A stretch of DNA of 7,517 bases, from NCBI GenBank assembly GCA_023397245.1, contig JAEWUH010000166.1, positions 1 to 7,517 on the forward strand, read 5' to 3'. Both the position numbers and the translations under genes were made by a program. Position 1 is the stretch's first letter; every line of letters starts with the position of its first letter. The notes below the pieces were generated by a model that ran no database searches, was not told the DNA's origin, and saw only the letters and a list, made by a program, of their open reading frames with translations. The DNA is from Bacillota bacterium. GTDB taxonomy: Bacteria > Bacillota > Clostridia > Oscillospirales > Acutalibacteraceae. This document shows positions 1 to 6,757 of this stretch, one piece after another.

Positions 1-3000
1 CCTCGCTCGACGAGCGCATCATATACTTGGTTTTCAAAATCGCTATCGAAAGAAACGGTGGTATCGTTACAATCGTCATCTGCAAACGAAAGTAAAATCT
101 GTCGCGCAGCTTCTCTATCGCCGTTACTCACAGCCTGCGCGTATTGAAGGTACTTCTTTAAGAACCTCGGTCCATCGTTTTTTGCATCCTCAACTTGCAG
201 TTCGCTGGGATTAAATGATGTGACAATAAACACTTTTTTCTTGGCTCTACTAATAGCAACGTTAAGCCGATTTTCGCCGCCCCTCTGGTTGAGCCACCCA
301 TAATTTCGCACCAAACGGCCATTTTCATTTTTCGCATAACCGATGGAAAACATAATAACATCTCGTTCATCGCCCTGTACGCTCTCAATGTTTTTAACAA
401 ACAGTCCGATATCTTCGCCATTCATTTTGCGCTCAATCTCAGACTTTACTGCCGCAGAGAACCTAGGATCTGTAATGCATTCTTCATCAATCAGGTCATC
501 AATCAAATCTCGCTGTGAACTATTAAACGTAATGATGCCAATTGTGTCATCGCTTTTCCGCGTCTCAAAGAATTGCTTTAGCAACCTAACAATTTCCCGC
601 GCTTCCTGTATATTGGAGCGATTGGTCCAAAGCGCATCCTGCACTTTGATGACTTCTATCGGAGGCCTCTCCGGTGTTTTAACATTGGGCGAAACATATA
701 GACGACCTTTATAAAAGGCATGGTTTGAAAAAGCAATCAGTTCTTCGTGTTGTGATCTATAATGGAAATTCAGCAATACATCATTGTACTTAAAACGGGC
801 TAAGTCAAGAAGGCTCTCCTCTTCTAGTGCTGCAGAAATTTCGACGTCATCTTCCAGCAACTCTTCGTCTATCTCAATTCGGCCTGCTCCGAGATTTGAC
901 GGCCTTAGTTGTTTGCAATCGCCAGCAATAACTACTTTTTTTGCACGGACAATTGATGGTATGCCTTTTTCCACATACATTTGTGAGGCCTCATCAAATA
1001 TGACGAGGTCAAATAATCCTACCTGTTGCGGTATTATTTCCGACACCACTTCCGGGGTAAGCATCCATATGTTAACACCTTTAAATAGTTCAAAATCAAA
1101 TTTCTTTATGAATTTATTAACGCTCCATTTACGTCTGCTCTCAATAACGCGAGCGATTTCGCCACGCCGTTTCGACATAGTTATGTTGCTCATATTCTCT
1201 TCAAGGGTTTGTTTCAAATATTTCCGAGTAAGCTCACGCTTTTGTTCTATTGCTTTACTAAGCGATAAAATGATATTGTCAAACGAAACAAGGTTTTGAA
1301 ACAGATCTCGGTTTGCAGCTTCAAACGTTTGAATATGCTCGAAGATGATCTGATTAAACAGCTCTTCATTGCAGGAAGGTAAATCCCCAGCTCGCGGTTT
1401 TAACGCTCTAAGTGAAGCAAAGTACGCTTGTTTATTGTCGGATAAGCAAAAGAATAGGTGCTTACGCTCAATAAAAGCCGCATAGTATTTCAAACTAGCT
1501 CGGATAGCTTCTGCGCGGCTGAATAGCAACTCTGCCAATTCTTTGCTGGCTATCGTAAAGTACTCATCCCGTACAGCTCGGGCTTCTTTTTTAACTTTAC
1601 CTTTTGAAAACAACCTGACAAGCCAGTTCTTTGCTTTCCAATCTGATACCGCGTTAATTAATGCATCAAGCTTCTCGTCGAATAAAATGATTTCGTATTC
1701 GCTGAGATTCTCCTTAACTTCGATCAACCAAGGAGCGTTCTCAACACAAGTGGTATATGTCTCAAGATTCGACAACAATACTCTGTCTGAAAAGGCTTTA
1801 TGCATTTCTTCTAATCCGGAATAAGGTATCTTTAGCAGGGACTGGGCTATTACTGCTCTGTTTGCTCTGTATCTCTCAAGCACAATAGGATTAGCTAGGT
1901 CTATTCTTTTATTTATAAGGTATAGCTTGTACGGCTCAATTCCAAAATCATTCACCGCATAAAGCTGCTTAGCAATACGCTCTAAGCGCGTAACGCTTGC
2001 ATCTATACTGTTTGAAATTGTCTGCAAGTCAATGGGATGGCGTTGTTCTTCGCTGAGATAAAACATACGCGCTAATTGCTGATAAAATTGGTCCTTATTG
2101 CCTACATCATCAATTAGTAGAGCGTAGCGAGACAAATCACCCAAACGTGAATAAACGACTTCTAGAGCCGTCTTTTTCTCAGATACCATGAGAACTGTTT
2201 TACCCGCACTTGCGAATTTAGATATGAGACTGGTAATCGTCTGTGATTTCCCGGTGCCAGGGGGTCCCTCTACTACTAATTGGTCTAGCTTTTCAGTCGC
2301 GGCAATGACAGTCTCCTGTGCACTGTTCAACTCGTTAATATACACAAGAGTCTGCTCTGAAATCTCAAGAGGTTTATCGGCGATGCGGATTTCTTCCTCA
2401 CCGGCATAACTATCAGTATAATAATCAATATCTTCAGCGCCAAGGAGAAGGTCGTTTACAAGGGAGTTGATTTCATTTTTATCAAGAATATCGTCGAAAT
2501 CCTTTTGAATGGAGCTTGAATGAATGGGATATTTTCCCATTACGATATTATGCATCAAATGCAATTCACCTGACTGGTATATTGGGAACTCGTTAGCACT
2601 ATATTCTACAAATCGGCTTATCTCCCCGCCATCATCGATGAGTTCGATACCGTTCTCTTTATAAAATGTACGAAGCTGTTGGATAAATGTCTGAGGGAGA
2701 ATTTCATCCATCGCTGAATTCGGTAAAGGACGATTGATATTATTGAACTTTTGGTAAGCAAGGAGAAGCGTGTTGTTATAAACCGCATCCCTCGTGTCAT
2801 CTAACTGCATCTTTATATACTGCGCTTCTCGCTCAACAACAATCGGGAAGAGAGCTAGAGGTGCTCTAATATCAAAATTTTCCCCAGCCAAACGCCCCTG
2901 CACAAACGGATAACCAATGAAAAGGTCATATTGTCCCTTATCGCGCATATCCTTGTTAACTTCACGTATAAGCTGAACGATTTTACGATATTTATCGGCT

Positions 3001-3485
3001 CCGCTATGCCCACGTACTGAAGATGGTTCCGTAGCATCACAGATTACGATACCCTTGGAGCTGCCAAAAAGGAATTTTTGCAGGTCGTATCTTACCGGTG
3101 TCTCAAATAAATCAAAAGCATATTTATTTGCAATCTTAGGCATATAGAGCAAACGATTTTTACGATTTATACTTACTAGTTTCTTTTCGAGTTCCTTGAG
3201 AACATCTGAGACCGCTGCGTTCATCTGGAGCCCTTTCGCCGTGGGCGCCTGTACATTTTTTTGGATTACTTTGATAAATGATTCTCCGTATTGCTCAATA
3301 AAAACCTTACCTAATCCAGGAATGGCGGTTAGGTCACTTGTTTTCATAGGCACTAATCTGGCCATTTCATATAGTGCCTCATCAGTACAAACCAAAGGAG
3401 CGCGACCACTCTGCCAACGCCCCTGGTCCTTAAGCTGCTGCCGCAATATATAGAGTTCACTGTACAAGTGTTGGTTTATTTCCAT
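1..3485 (-). CDS. HRDC / DUF4011-like SF1 helicase with C-terminal Vsr-like nuclease (3' end off window)
   Basis: Seen: an uninterrupted minus-strand frame of 1161 codons starts at ATG 3485 behind GGGAG (3493-3497, 7-nt spacer) and runs off the left edge. Residues about 7-75 look like an HRDC domain, ending in IPGLGKVFIEQYG. Residues about 95-115 (LEKKL...NRKNRLLY) match the opening of DUF4011. The SF1 core has Walker A GPPGTGKS (407-414), motif II DEAS (831-834), motif III GDCKQL (855-860), HYRS (908-911), VQGDERDV (1036-1043) and ISRA (1078-1081). The 417 residues between Walker A and DEAS are typical of COG1112 helicases. The last visible residues, SDFENQVYDALVERG (about 1148 on), are how a Vsr/REase_MTES_1575 nuclease domain usually begins; its catalytic residues lie outside. 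Family knowledge: such proteins are ATP-driven nucleic-acid helicase-nucleases, some reported as phage-defence proteins. Inferred: cytoplasmic DNA or RNA unwinding coupled to cleavage. The helicase call is secure; the nuclease is only begun, and HRDC is judged by eye. Confidence 0.93.
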   Translation of the reverse strand, partial: MEINQHLYSELYILRQQLKDQGRWQSGRAPLVCTDEALYEMARLVPMKTSDLTAIPGLGKVFIEQYGESFIKVIQKNVQAPTAKGLQMNAAVSDVLKELEKKLVSINRKNRLLYMPKIANKYAFDLFETPVRYDLQKFLFGSSKGIVICDATEPSSVRGHSGADKYRKIVQLIREVNKDMRDKGQYDLFIGYPFVQGRLAGENFDIRAPLALFPIVVEREAQYIKMQLDDTRDAVYNNTLLLAYQKFNNINRPLPNSAMDEILPQTFIQQLRTFYKENGIELIDDGGEISRFVEYSANEFPIYQSGELHLMHNIVMGKYPIHSSSIQKDFDDILDKNEINSLVNDLLLGAEDIDYYTDSYAGEEEIRIADKPLEISEQTLVYINELNSAQETVIAATEKLDQLVVEGPPGTGKSQTITSLISKFASAGKTVLMVSEKKTALEVVYSRLGDLSRYALLIDDVGNKDQFYQQLARMFYLSEEQRHPIDLQTISNSIDASVTRLERIAKQLYAVNDFGIEPYKLYLINKRIDLANPIVLERYRANRAVIAQSLLKIPYSGLEEMHKAFSDRVLLSNLETYTTCVENAPWLIEVKENLSEYEIILFDEKLDALINAVSDWKAKNWLVRLFSKGKVKKEARAVRDEYFTIASKELAELLFSRAEAIRASLKYYAAFIERKHLFFCLSDNKQAYFASLRALKPRAGDLPSCNEELFNQIIFEHIQTFEAANRDLFQNLVSFDNIILSLSKAIEQKRELTRKYLKQTLEENMSNITMSKRRGEIARVIESRRKWSVNKFIKKFDFELFKGVNIWMLTPEVVSEIIPQQVGLFDLVIFDEASQMYVEKGIPSIVRAKKVVIAGDCKQLRPSNLGAGRIEIDEELLEDDVEISAALEEESLLDLARFKYNDVLLNFHYRSQHEELIAFSNHAFYKGRLYVSPNVKTPERPPIEVIKVQDALWTNRSNIQEAREIVRLLKQFFETRKSDDTIGIITFNSSQRDLIDDLIDEECITDPRFSAAVKSEIERKMNGEDIGLFVKNIESVQGDERDVIMFSIGYAKNENGRLVRNYGWLNQRGGENRLNVAISRAKKKVFIVTSFNPSELQVEDAKNDGPRFLKKYLQYAQAVSNGDREAARQILLSFADDDCNDTTVSFDSDFENQVYDALVER

Positions 3486-3505
3486 ATTGTTTCTCCCACT
3501 ATTAG

Positions 3506-3519
3506 GCATTCATGAATGC
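3506..3519. promoter_or_regulatory. perfect 14-bp palindrome upstream of the large helicase
   Basis: GCATTCATGAATGC equals its own reverse complement. It ends 20 bases before the helicase start codon and 8 bases before its ribosome site, so it would sit in the 5' leader or at the promoter. Possible roles are an operator for a dimeric regulator or a short hairpin hiding the ribosome site. No regulator gene is visible in the window. Confidence 0.45.
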
Positions 3520-3568
3520 GTTGTCTATTAATGGTATTCTAACATGAGAATGAACAAAAATCATTGAT

Positions 3569-3595
3569 ATCATACTGGATCCGTTTCGAATACAA
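3569..3595 (-). promoter_or_regulatory. possible promoter for the large helicase
   Basis: On the minus strand, TATGAT (3569-3574) is one base from the consensus -10. TTGTAT lies 15 bases upstream (3590-3595), or TTTGTA at 16 bases. The spacing is slightly short. It would give a leader of about 75 bases that includes the 14-bp palindrome. Prediction by eye only; such AT-rich gaps give chance matches. Confidence 0.3.
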
Positions 3596-3654
3596 AAGGG
3601 ACGGGTATTGCTCTTTCCCCAAAAAATAAAGAATACCACAGCAGCTAGCCCTGC

Positions 3655-3690
3655 AATGCGCATTTTCTGAGTGTAAACAAAGCGAAGTTC
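3655..3690. repeat. intergenic repeat, copy C
   Basis: Contains AATGCGCATTTTCTGAGTGTAAAC followed by AAAGCGAAGTTCG-like sequence. It matches copy A (4255-4290) with one change in the 23 bases through GTGTAAAC and lies 69 bases from copy D, its partner in this gap. It does not code convincingly on either strand. Function unknown: a mobile short palindromic element, regulatory site or recombination site are all possible. Confidence 0.7.
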
Positions 3691-3694
3691 GCTT
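3680..3694. repeat. 7-bp inverted repeat with 1-nt centre
   Basis: AAGCGAA G TTCGCTT is a dyad with perfect 7-bp arms at the end of repeat copy C. No T-run follows on either strand, so it is not a standard terminator. It could be an operator half-site pair or part of the folded repeat. Confidence 0.5.
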
Positions 3695-3716
3695 CAAGTA
3701 CAGCGCCTTTACCAAG

Positions 3717-3759
3717 TATGGATAATATGCATTTCCGGAGTTAAACAAAATGCGAAGTT
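3717..3759. repeat. intergenic repeat, copy D
   Basis: Begins TATGGATAAT, then TGCATTTCCGGAGTTAAAC and AAAATGCGAAGTT. It is the second member of the pair C+D and corresponds to copy B in the next gap, with a one-base deletion in the GTGTAAAC core. It ends 12 bases before the stop codon of the 144-residue gene, so it lies in that gene's 3' flank. Confidence 0.7.
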
Positions 3760-3771
3760 TATGAAATATGC

Positions 3772-4206
3772 TCATGTAGCGCGTTCAACCTCAAGCTTAA
3801 TATCCGCATTAACGCGAAGCATAACATTACAGGATTTGTATTTCACGTTCTCAGATTTTCTAAGTTTTTCGATTAACTCAGGAATATCACTGAACGCGTC
3901 AGCCCAAACCTCCATACCATTAATTATAGAATCAATCTCGTCAGCACTTAATAAGTCTATTCTCATGATTTTTTTACAATCAGATAAAGTAGATGAATAG
4001 TCCATTGGAAAATGCTCTCTTGATTTTTGAATTTCACTTTCAGCCATCTCTCTGCTCAATTCGATTGTGCCATTGTCTTTAGTGACTAATAATATAGTAT
4101 AGTTATTCTTACGTTGAGCATATAAAGTGATTTTAACTGCATAGTTAGCAACTGGCTTAAGTGGACTCATTTCTGTTATACATATTTTTAAGCACTCAGG
4201 AAACAT
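3772..4206 (-). CDS. uncharacterised 144-residue protein
   Basis: I do not recognise this family. The frame is open from ATG 4212, but GAGGAG (4215-4220) is only 2 bases from that codon and 8 bases from the ATG at 4206, so I take 4206 (protein begins MFPECLKICITEM). Seen: no signal peptide, no membrane segment, no helix-turn-helix and no nuclease motif. The N-terminal half (about 20-55, NYAVKITLYAQ...TILLVTKDNGTIEL) has the alternating pattern of beta strands, and the TKDNG turn recalls transthyretin/carboxypeptidase-regulatory-like beta sandwiches. The C-terminal half is acidic and helical, with strings such as SADEIDSIINGMEVWADAF. It lies between the putative nuclease and the large helicase, with repeat pairs on both sides. 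It could be an accessory or sensor subunit, but that is guesswork from position. Confidence 0.75.
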   Translation of the reverse strand: MFPECLKICITEMSPLKPVANYAVKITLYAQRKNNYTILLVTKDNGTIELSREMAESEIQKSREHFPMDYSSTLSDCKKIMRIDLLSADEIDSIINGMEVWADAFSDIPELIEKLRKSENVKYKSCNVMLRVNADIKLEVERAT

Positions 4207-4214
4207 GATCATTT

Positions 4215-4220
4215 CTCCTC
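4215..4220 (-). promoter_or_regulatory. ribosome binding site that sets the start of the 144-residue gene
   Basis: GAGGAG on the minus strand. The spacer to ATG 4212 is 2 bases, too short for initiation; the spacer to ATG 4206 is 8 bases, near the optimum. This supports starting the protein at 4206. Confidence 0.75.
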
Positions 4221-4254
4221 AAAATTAGCGCGATGCCAGGAAACGAAGTATGAG

Positions 4255-4290
4255 AATGCGCATTTCCTGAGTGTAAACAAAATGCGCAAT
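4255..4290. repeat. intergenic repeat, copy A, foldable into a 9-bp hairpin
   Basis: AATGCGCATTTCCTGAGTGTAAAC followed by AAAATGCGCAAT. TGCGCATTT (4257-4265) and AAATGCGCA (4280-4288) are perfectly complementary 9-bp arms around a 14-base loop. Copy B lies 70 bases away. On the minus strand the core contains TTTACA, a -35-like hexamer pointing at the 144-residue gene, but the best -10 partner (CATACT, 19-base spacer) is poor. No T-run follows, so it is not an evident terminator. Confidence 0.72.
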
Positions 4291-4317
4291 TCGGTTCATC
4301 TAAAGAGCCTAATATAA

Positions 4318-4360
4318 TATGGATAATGTGCATTTCCTGAGTGTAAACATAATGGGAAGT
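4318..4360. repeat. intergenic repeat, copy B
   Basis: TATGGATAATGTGCATT then TCCTGAGTGTAAAC and ATAATGGGAAGT. It shares 20 consecutive bases from GCATTTCC to AAACA with copy A and an 18-base start (ATATGGATAATGTGCATT, from 4317 including the preceding A) with copy E at 6640. The hairpin arms seen in copy A are degraded here. Confidence 0.72.
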
Positions 4361-4420
4361 ATGCATCATGGGAAACAGTCAATATAAACTATCCTCGCTT
4401 TATAAATATCAATTAAATAA

Positions 4421-6490
4421 TTATATGTTATGATCCGTAAGATACTTGTCCAATAGTTTTATCATAAAATCTGCATCAAGTATAACCAGCCGTTTGTTGT
4501 TTAGCTTAGCTTGATGATATAAAAGATATTTCAGTTGGTCGTCAATAATATCAGGATATATAACGCCTATTATTTCAGCTCTTGCATCATGAAACGCATC
4601 AATAACTTGCTGAATAATTTCTCTTCCAAGGTCAGATGATTTCGTTACTTTTTTGCTTTTTGCTCCTCCCTGAATAGATTTTGCAGCACCCAAGAAGGTT
4701 ATATTTCTTCCTCTTAAATTTAAAAGCATTGAAACATCGCCAAATTCGTGACCTTGATGTGGTTGTGGAATATAGCCCTCAAAGCCTTCAAAGAGTTTTA
4801 GCATACATCCTATGTCATTAGAGGATAAGCATGGCTGTGCTTTGCATTTTGCGCAATTTTCATTCGTAGGATGAGAGCACTTCTCTTTCAGGCTTTTGTA
4901 AATGCCTGTTAGCGTGTCAATCGGTTTTAGTATCGTGCGATTCGCAATTGGCTGAAAGTCTGCAATGTCGGAAGGCTTTAACTTTTCGTAATCCGGACTT
5001 TTATGCAACTCAATGCCAGAAGACGAAATGGAAATATACTCGTTGAACTCAAAGAAAACTTCGGGGAAATAAAGCTTAATTGTACTTTCAATTTTCTCTG
5101 TAAACTCATCAGTTGAAATCAATTCGATTATCTCATTGATATCACTCACCGTATTTAAATGCCCACTCTCACAGATAAAAGAAAAAGTACCTTGCTGGGT
5201 TTCACCACAGCTACTACAAATAATTTTGGCTGGTGATTTTTTTGTTAGTGAAAAATCACTATACCCACACTTAACACAAGTGGCTATTGCTTTTTCTTCG
5301 CAAGTATCACATGACAGCGATATTTTCTCTACAAAGAATTTGTTGAGTTCAATATAAGCTTTATATGTATCAAAGGATATTGGATAGGCTTCAAGGGCAG
5401 ATTTTTTGCAATTAATAAGTGCATATACGATCTCGTTTAAAACCGGAATTGAAGACGACTTTATTCCTTCCCACTCAGCAGAGCTAAACATATTATATCC
5501 TGATATGGTTTCAAGAGAATAGTCAGATATATTTTGAAAATAACCAATTATGTCATTGATTCGTCTGGTGCTCCATGTTCTGAATTGCGAGGAGGTAACG
5601 CTTTTGGATAGATATAGCTTCCCCTTATTACAATTTACGCCTAATGTCCCTGTAGTATTTCCGTCAATATCCTCGATGTATTGTGTATTCGTAATATCAT
5701 AACATTCATATCCTTCTGGAATACAGTCTAATTTATCGCTTAAATTCGGATCAGCAAAAGTGACTTTCTCCAATTGATTTTCCGGAGGATTTGTGTTGTG
5801 TCTTGTGACTCTTTTGGTATTATCACTGGAAAACACTTTATCCAAAAGACTGTTTTTAATTTTAATGTTTGTAATATCAGCATGGTACAAGTTGCTGAAA
5901 AATTTTTTCAATGAATTCATTAGCACTTCGGGCATATTATTGATTGCCACAAAATTATTGTCCATACCAATCCAGGCAAAACATTCCTTCAGCATGTAAA
6001 TATATGTAAACTCACCTTCAGGGTCAATATAATTAAACCGCTGTAAATATGAGAGGCTGACCTCATATGTCTCTCCGAATTTAACGACAGATATAAATTC
6101 AAGATTTTTATATTTGTCATCATTGTTATATGTTAATGCAGATAGGAATGCTTTTATTTTTGTTTCGAGGTCACCTAATGAAAATCTAATTGTTTCGGTG
6201 CTTTTCGCCCAGTAAAGTGTAAATCCAGGTTTCAATCCATACCTGTATTTCTCGTATGCTGTATCTATGATTGAAGTGGTTATTTCGGGAGATTTTTCAA
6301 TAAGTCGAATCAAGACCGCCCGGCTTTGTGAATTTACTAATTTTTCAATGTCGTTTGTTGAACCTTGATTCTTTATCTGGAGTAACCTTGATTCGATATC
6401 CTCTTTGTCAATGTTATTCCAGATCATCCATCGGATGCCCTTGATTTGCATGCTTTCGAGCTTAAGCTTTTGTTCATCAGGTATGGCCAT
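4421..6490 (-). CDS. Cys-rich (zinc-ribbon-like) protein with a restriction-endonuclease-like C-terminus
   Basis: 689 residues from ATG 6490, with GGGGTG (6499-6504) 8 bases upstream. I do not recognise the family by name. Residues 1-390 are mixed alpha/beta without motifs I can identify, and I see no Walker A. Residues 394-444 carry C394-x2-C397, C405-x2-C408, C425-x2-C428 and C440/H444, a pattern of tandem zinc ribbons. A second cluster, C538, C546, C549, C554, C562, precedes the C-terminal segment and could bind zinc or an iron-sulfur cluster. Residues about 578-680 (HQGHEFGDVSMLL, FLGAAKS, then helices and RLVILDADFMIKLL) have the order of a PD-(D/E)XK or Mrr-like fold: E582/D585 and K604 would be active-site residues, but the acid normally two before the Lys is Ala602. 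Inferred: a nucleic-acid-binding nuclease or an inactivated derivative. No signal peptide or membrane segment. Likely driven by the extended -10 promoter at 6581-6589; line-by-line spot counts suggest it is more AT-rich than the large helicase. Confidence 0.88.
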   Translation of the reverse strand: MAIPDEQKLKLESMQIKGIRWMIWNNIDKEDIESRLLQIKNQGSTNDIEKLVNSQSRAVLIRLIEKSPEITTSIIDTAYEKYRYGLKPGFTLYWAKSTETIRFSLGDLETKIKAFLSALTYNNDDKYKNLEFISVVKFGETYEVSLSYLQRFNYIDPEGEFTYIYMLKECFAWIGMDNNFVAINNMPEVLMNSLKKFFSNLYHADITNIKIKNSLLDKVFSSDNTKRVTRHNTNPPENQLEKVTFADPNLSDKLDCIPEGYECYDITNTQYIEDIDGNTTGTLGVNCNKGKLYLSKSVTSSQFRTWSTRRINDIIGYFQNISDYSLETISGYNMFSSAEWEGIKSSSIPVLNEIVYALINCKKSALEAYPISFDTYKAYIELNKFFVEKISLSCDTCEEKAIATCVKCGYSDFSLTKKSPAKIICSSCGETQQGTFSFICESGHLNTVSDINEIIELISTDEFTEKIESTIKLYFPEVFFEFNEYISISSSGIELHKSPDYEKLKPSDIADFQPIANRTILKPIDTLTGIYKSLKEKCSHPTNENCAKCKAQPCLSSNDIGCMLKLFEGFEGYIPQPHQGHEFGDVSMLLNLRGRNITFLGAAKSIQGGAKSKKVTKSSDLGREIIQQVIDAFHDARAEIIGVIYPDIIDDQLKYLLYHQAKLNNKRLVILDADFMIKLLDKYLTDHNI

Positions 6491-6580
6491 TTAGTTTTCA
6501 CCCCAATCACATTGCTGCACAGCAGATTAAATATGGTTTCTATGTATGCTTCGAATTATTGCTATACTGCTGTTCTCCAT

Positions 6581-6589
6581 ATTATAACA
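6581..6589 (-). promoter_or_regulatory. extended -10 promoter for the 689-residue gene
   Basis: The minus strand reads TGTTATAAT: a perfect TATAAT with the TGn extension, which lowers the need for a -35 box. The hexamer at 17 bases (GGAGAA) is poor, and TTGTGG is at 20 bases. Transcription would start near 6574, giving a leader of about 84 bases before ATG 6490. Confidence 0.55.
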
Positions 6590-6639
6590 GAAAGTTCTAT
6601 AATTCTCCACAAGCACCTCAGGTGGCAGGAAGAAAGGGT

Positions 6640-6663
6640 ATATGGATAATGTGCATTACCATA
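6640..6663. repeat. intergenic repeat, copy E (bulged palindrome)
   Basis: ATATGGATAATGTGCATT is identical over 18 bases to copy B. It then diverges and closes a palindrome of its own: TATGG-a-TAATG TG CATTA CCATA (6641-6663), 10-bp arms with one bulged base. It lies about 50 bases upstream of the extended -10 promoter, where an activator or repressor site would fit. The CCTGAGTGTAAAC half of the other copies is missing. Confidence 0.6.
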
Positions 6664-6723
6664 ATGTAACGGCTCCAATACCCTTGCTTTACTGCGCTTT
6701 TTAAACACTCGTTCTTTTATCCT

Positions 6724-6737
6724 TGGTATCAATACCA
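6724..6737. repeat. 6-bp inverted repeat
   Basis: TGGTAT CA ATACCA, perfect 6-bp arms with a 2-base centre. No T-run follows. The length allows chance occurrence, but it sits with other dyads in the control region. Confidence 0.4.
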
Positions 6738-6757
6738 CGCAATTAATGGAACGATAG

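Noticed and set aside
343..1299. Plus-strand frames of 123 and 171 codons
   Set aside because: They are opposite to the conserved helicase motifs of the large minus-strand gene and are rich in Ser and Leu, as expected for antisense shadows.
3539..3775. 78-codon minus-strand frame overlapping the end of the 144-residue gene by ATGA
   Set aside because: It lies across repeat copies C and D, has no ribosome site at a usable distance, and its sequence is Cys/Ser/Tyr-rich without any family pattern. The ATGA overlap alone is not enough.
3655..4360. Repeat pairs considered as a CRISPR array
   Set aside because: Only two copies per gap, with imperfect repeats, partly similar segments between them and a gene in the middle; no Cas gene is present.
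6446..6649. 67-codon plus-strand frame in the gap before the 689-residue gene
   Set aside because: It overlaps the promoter and start of that gene, has no ribosome site and looks like translated spacer.
3655..6663. Repeats considered as integron attC sites
   Set aside because: They lack the GTTRRRY core and the paired R/L box layout of attC, and no integrase is visible.
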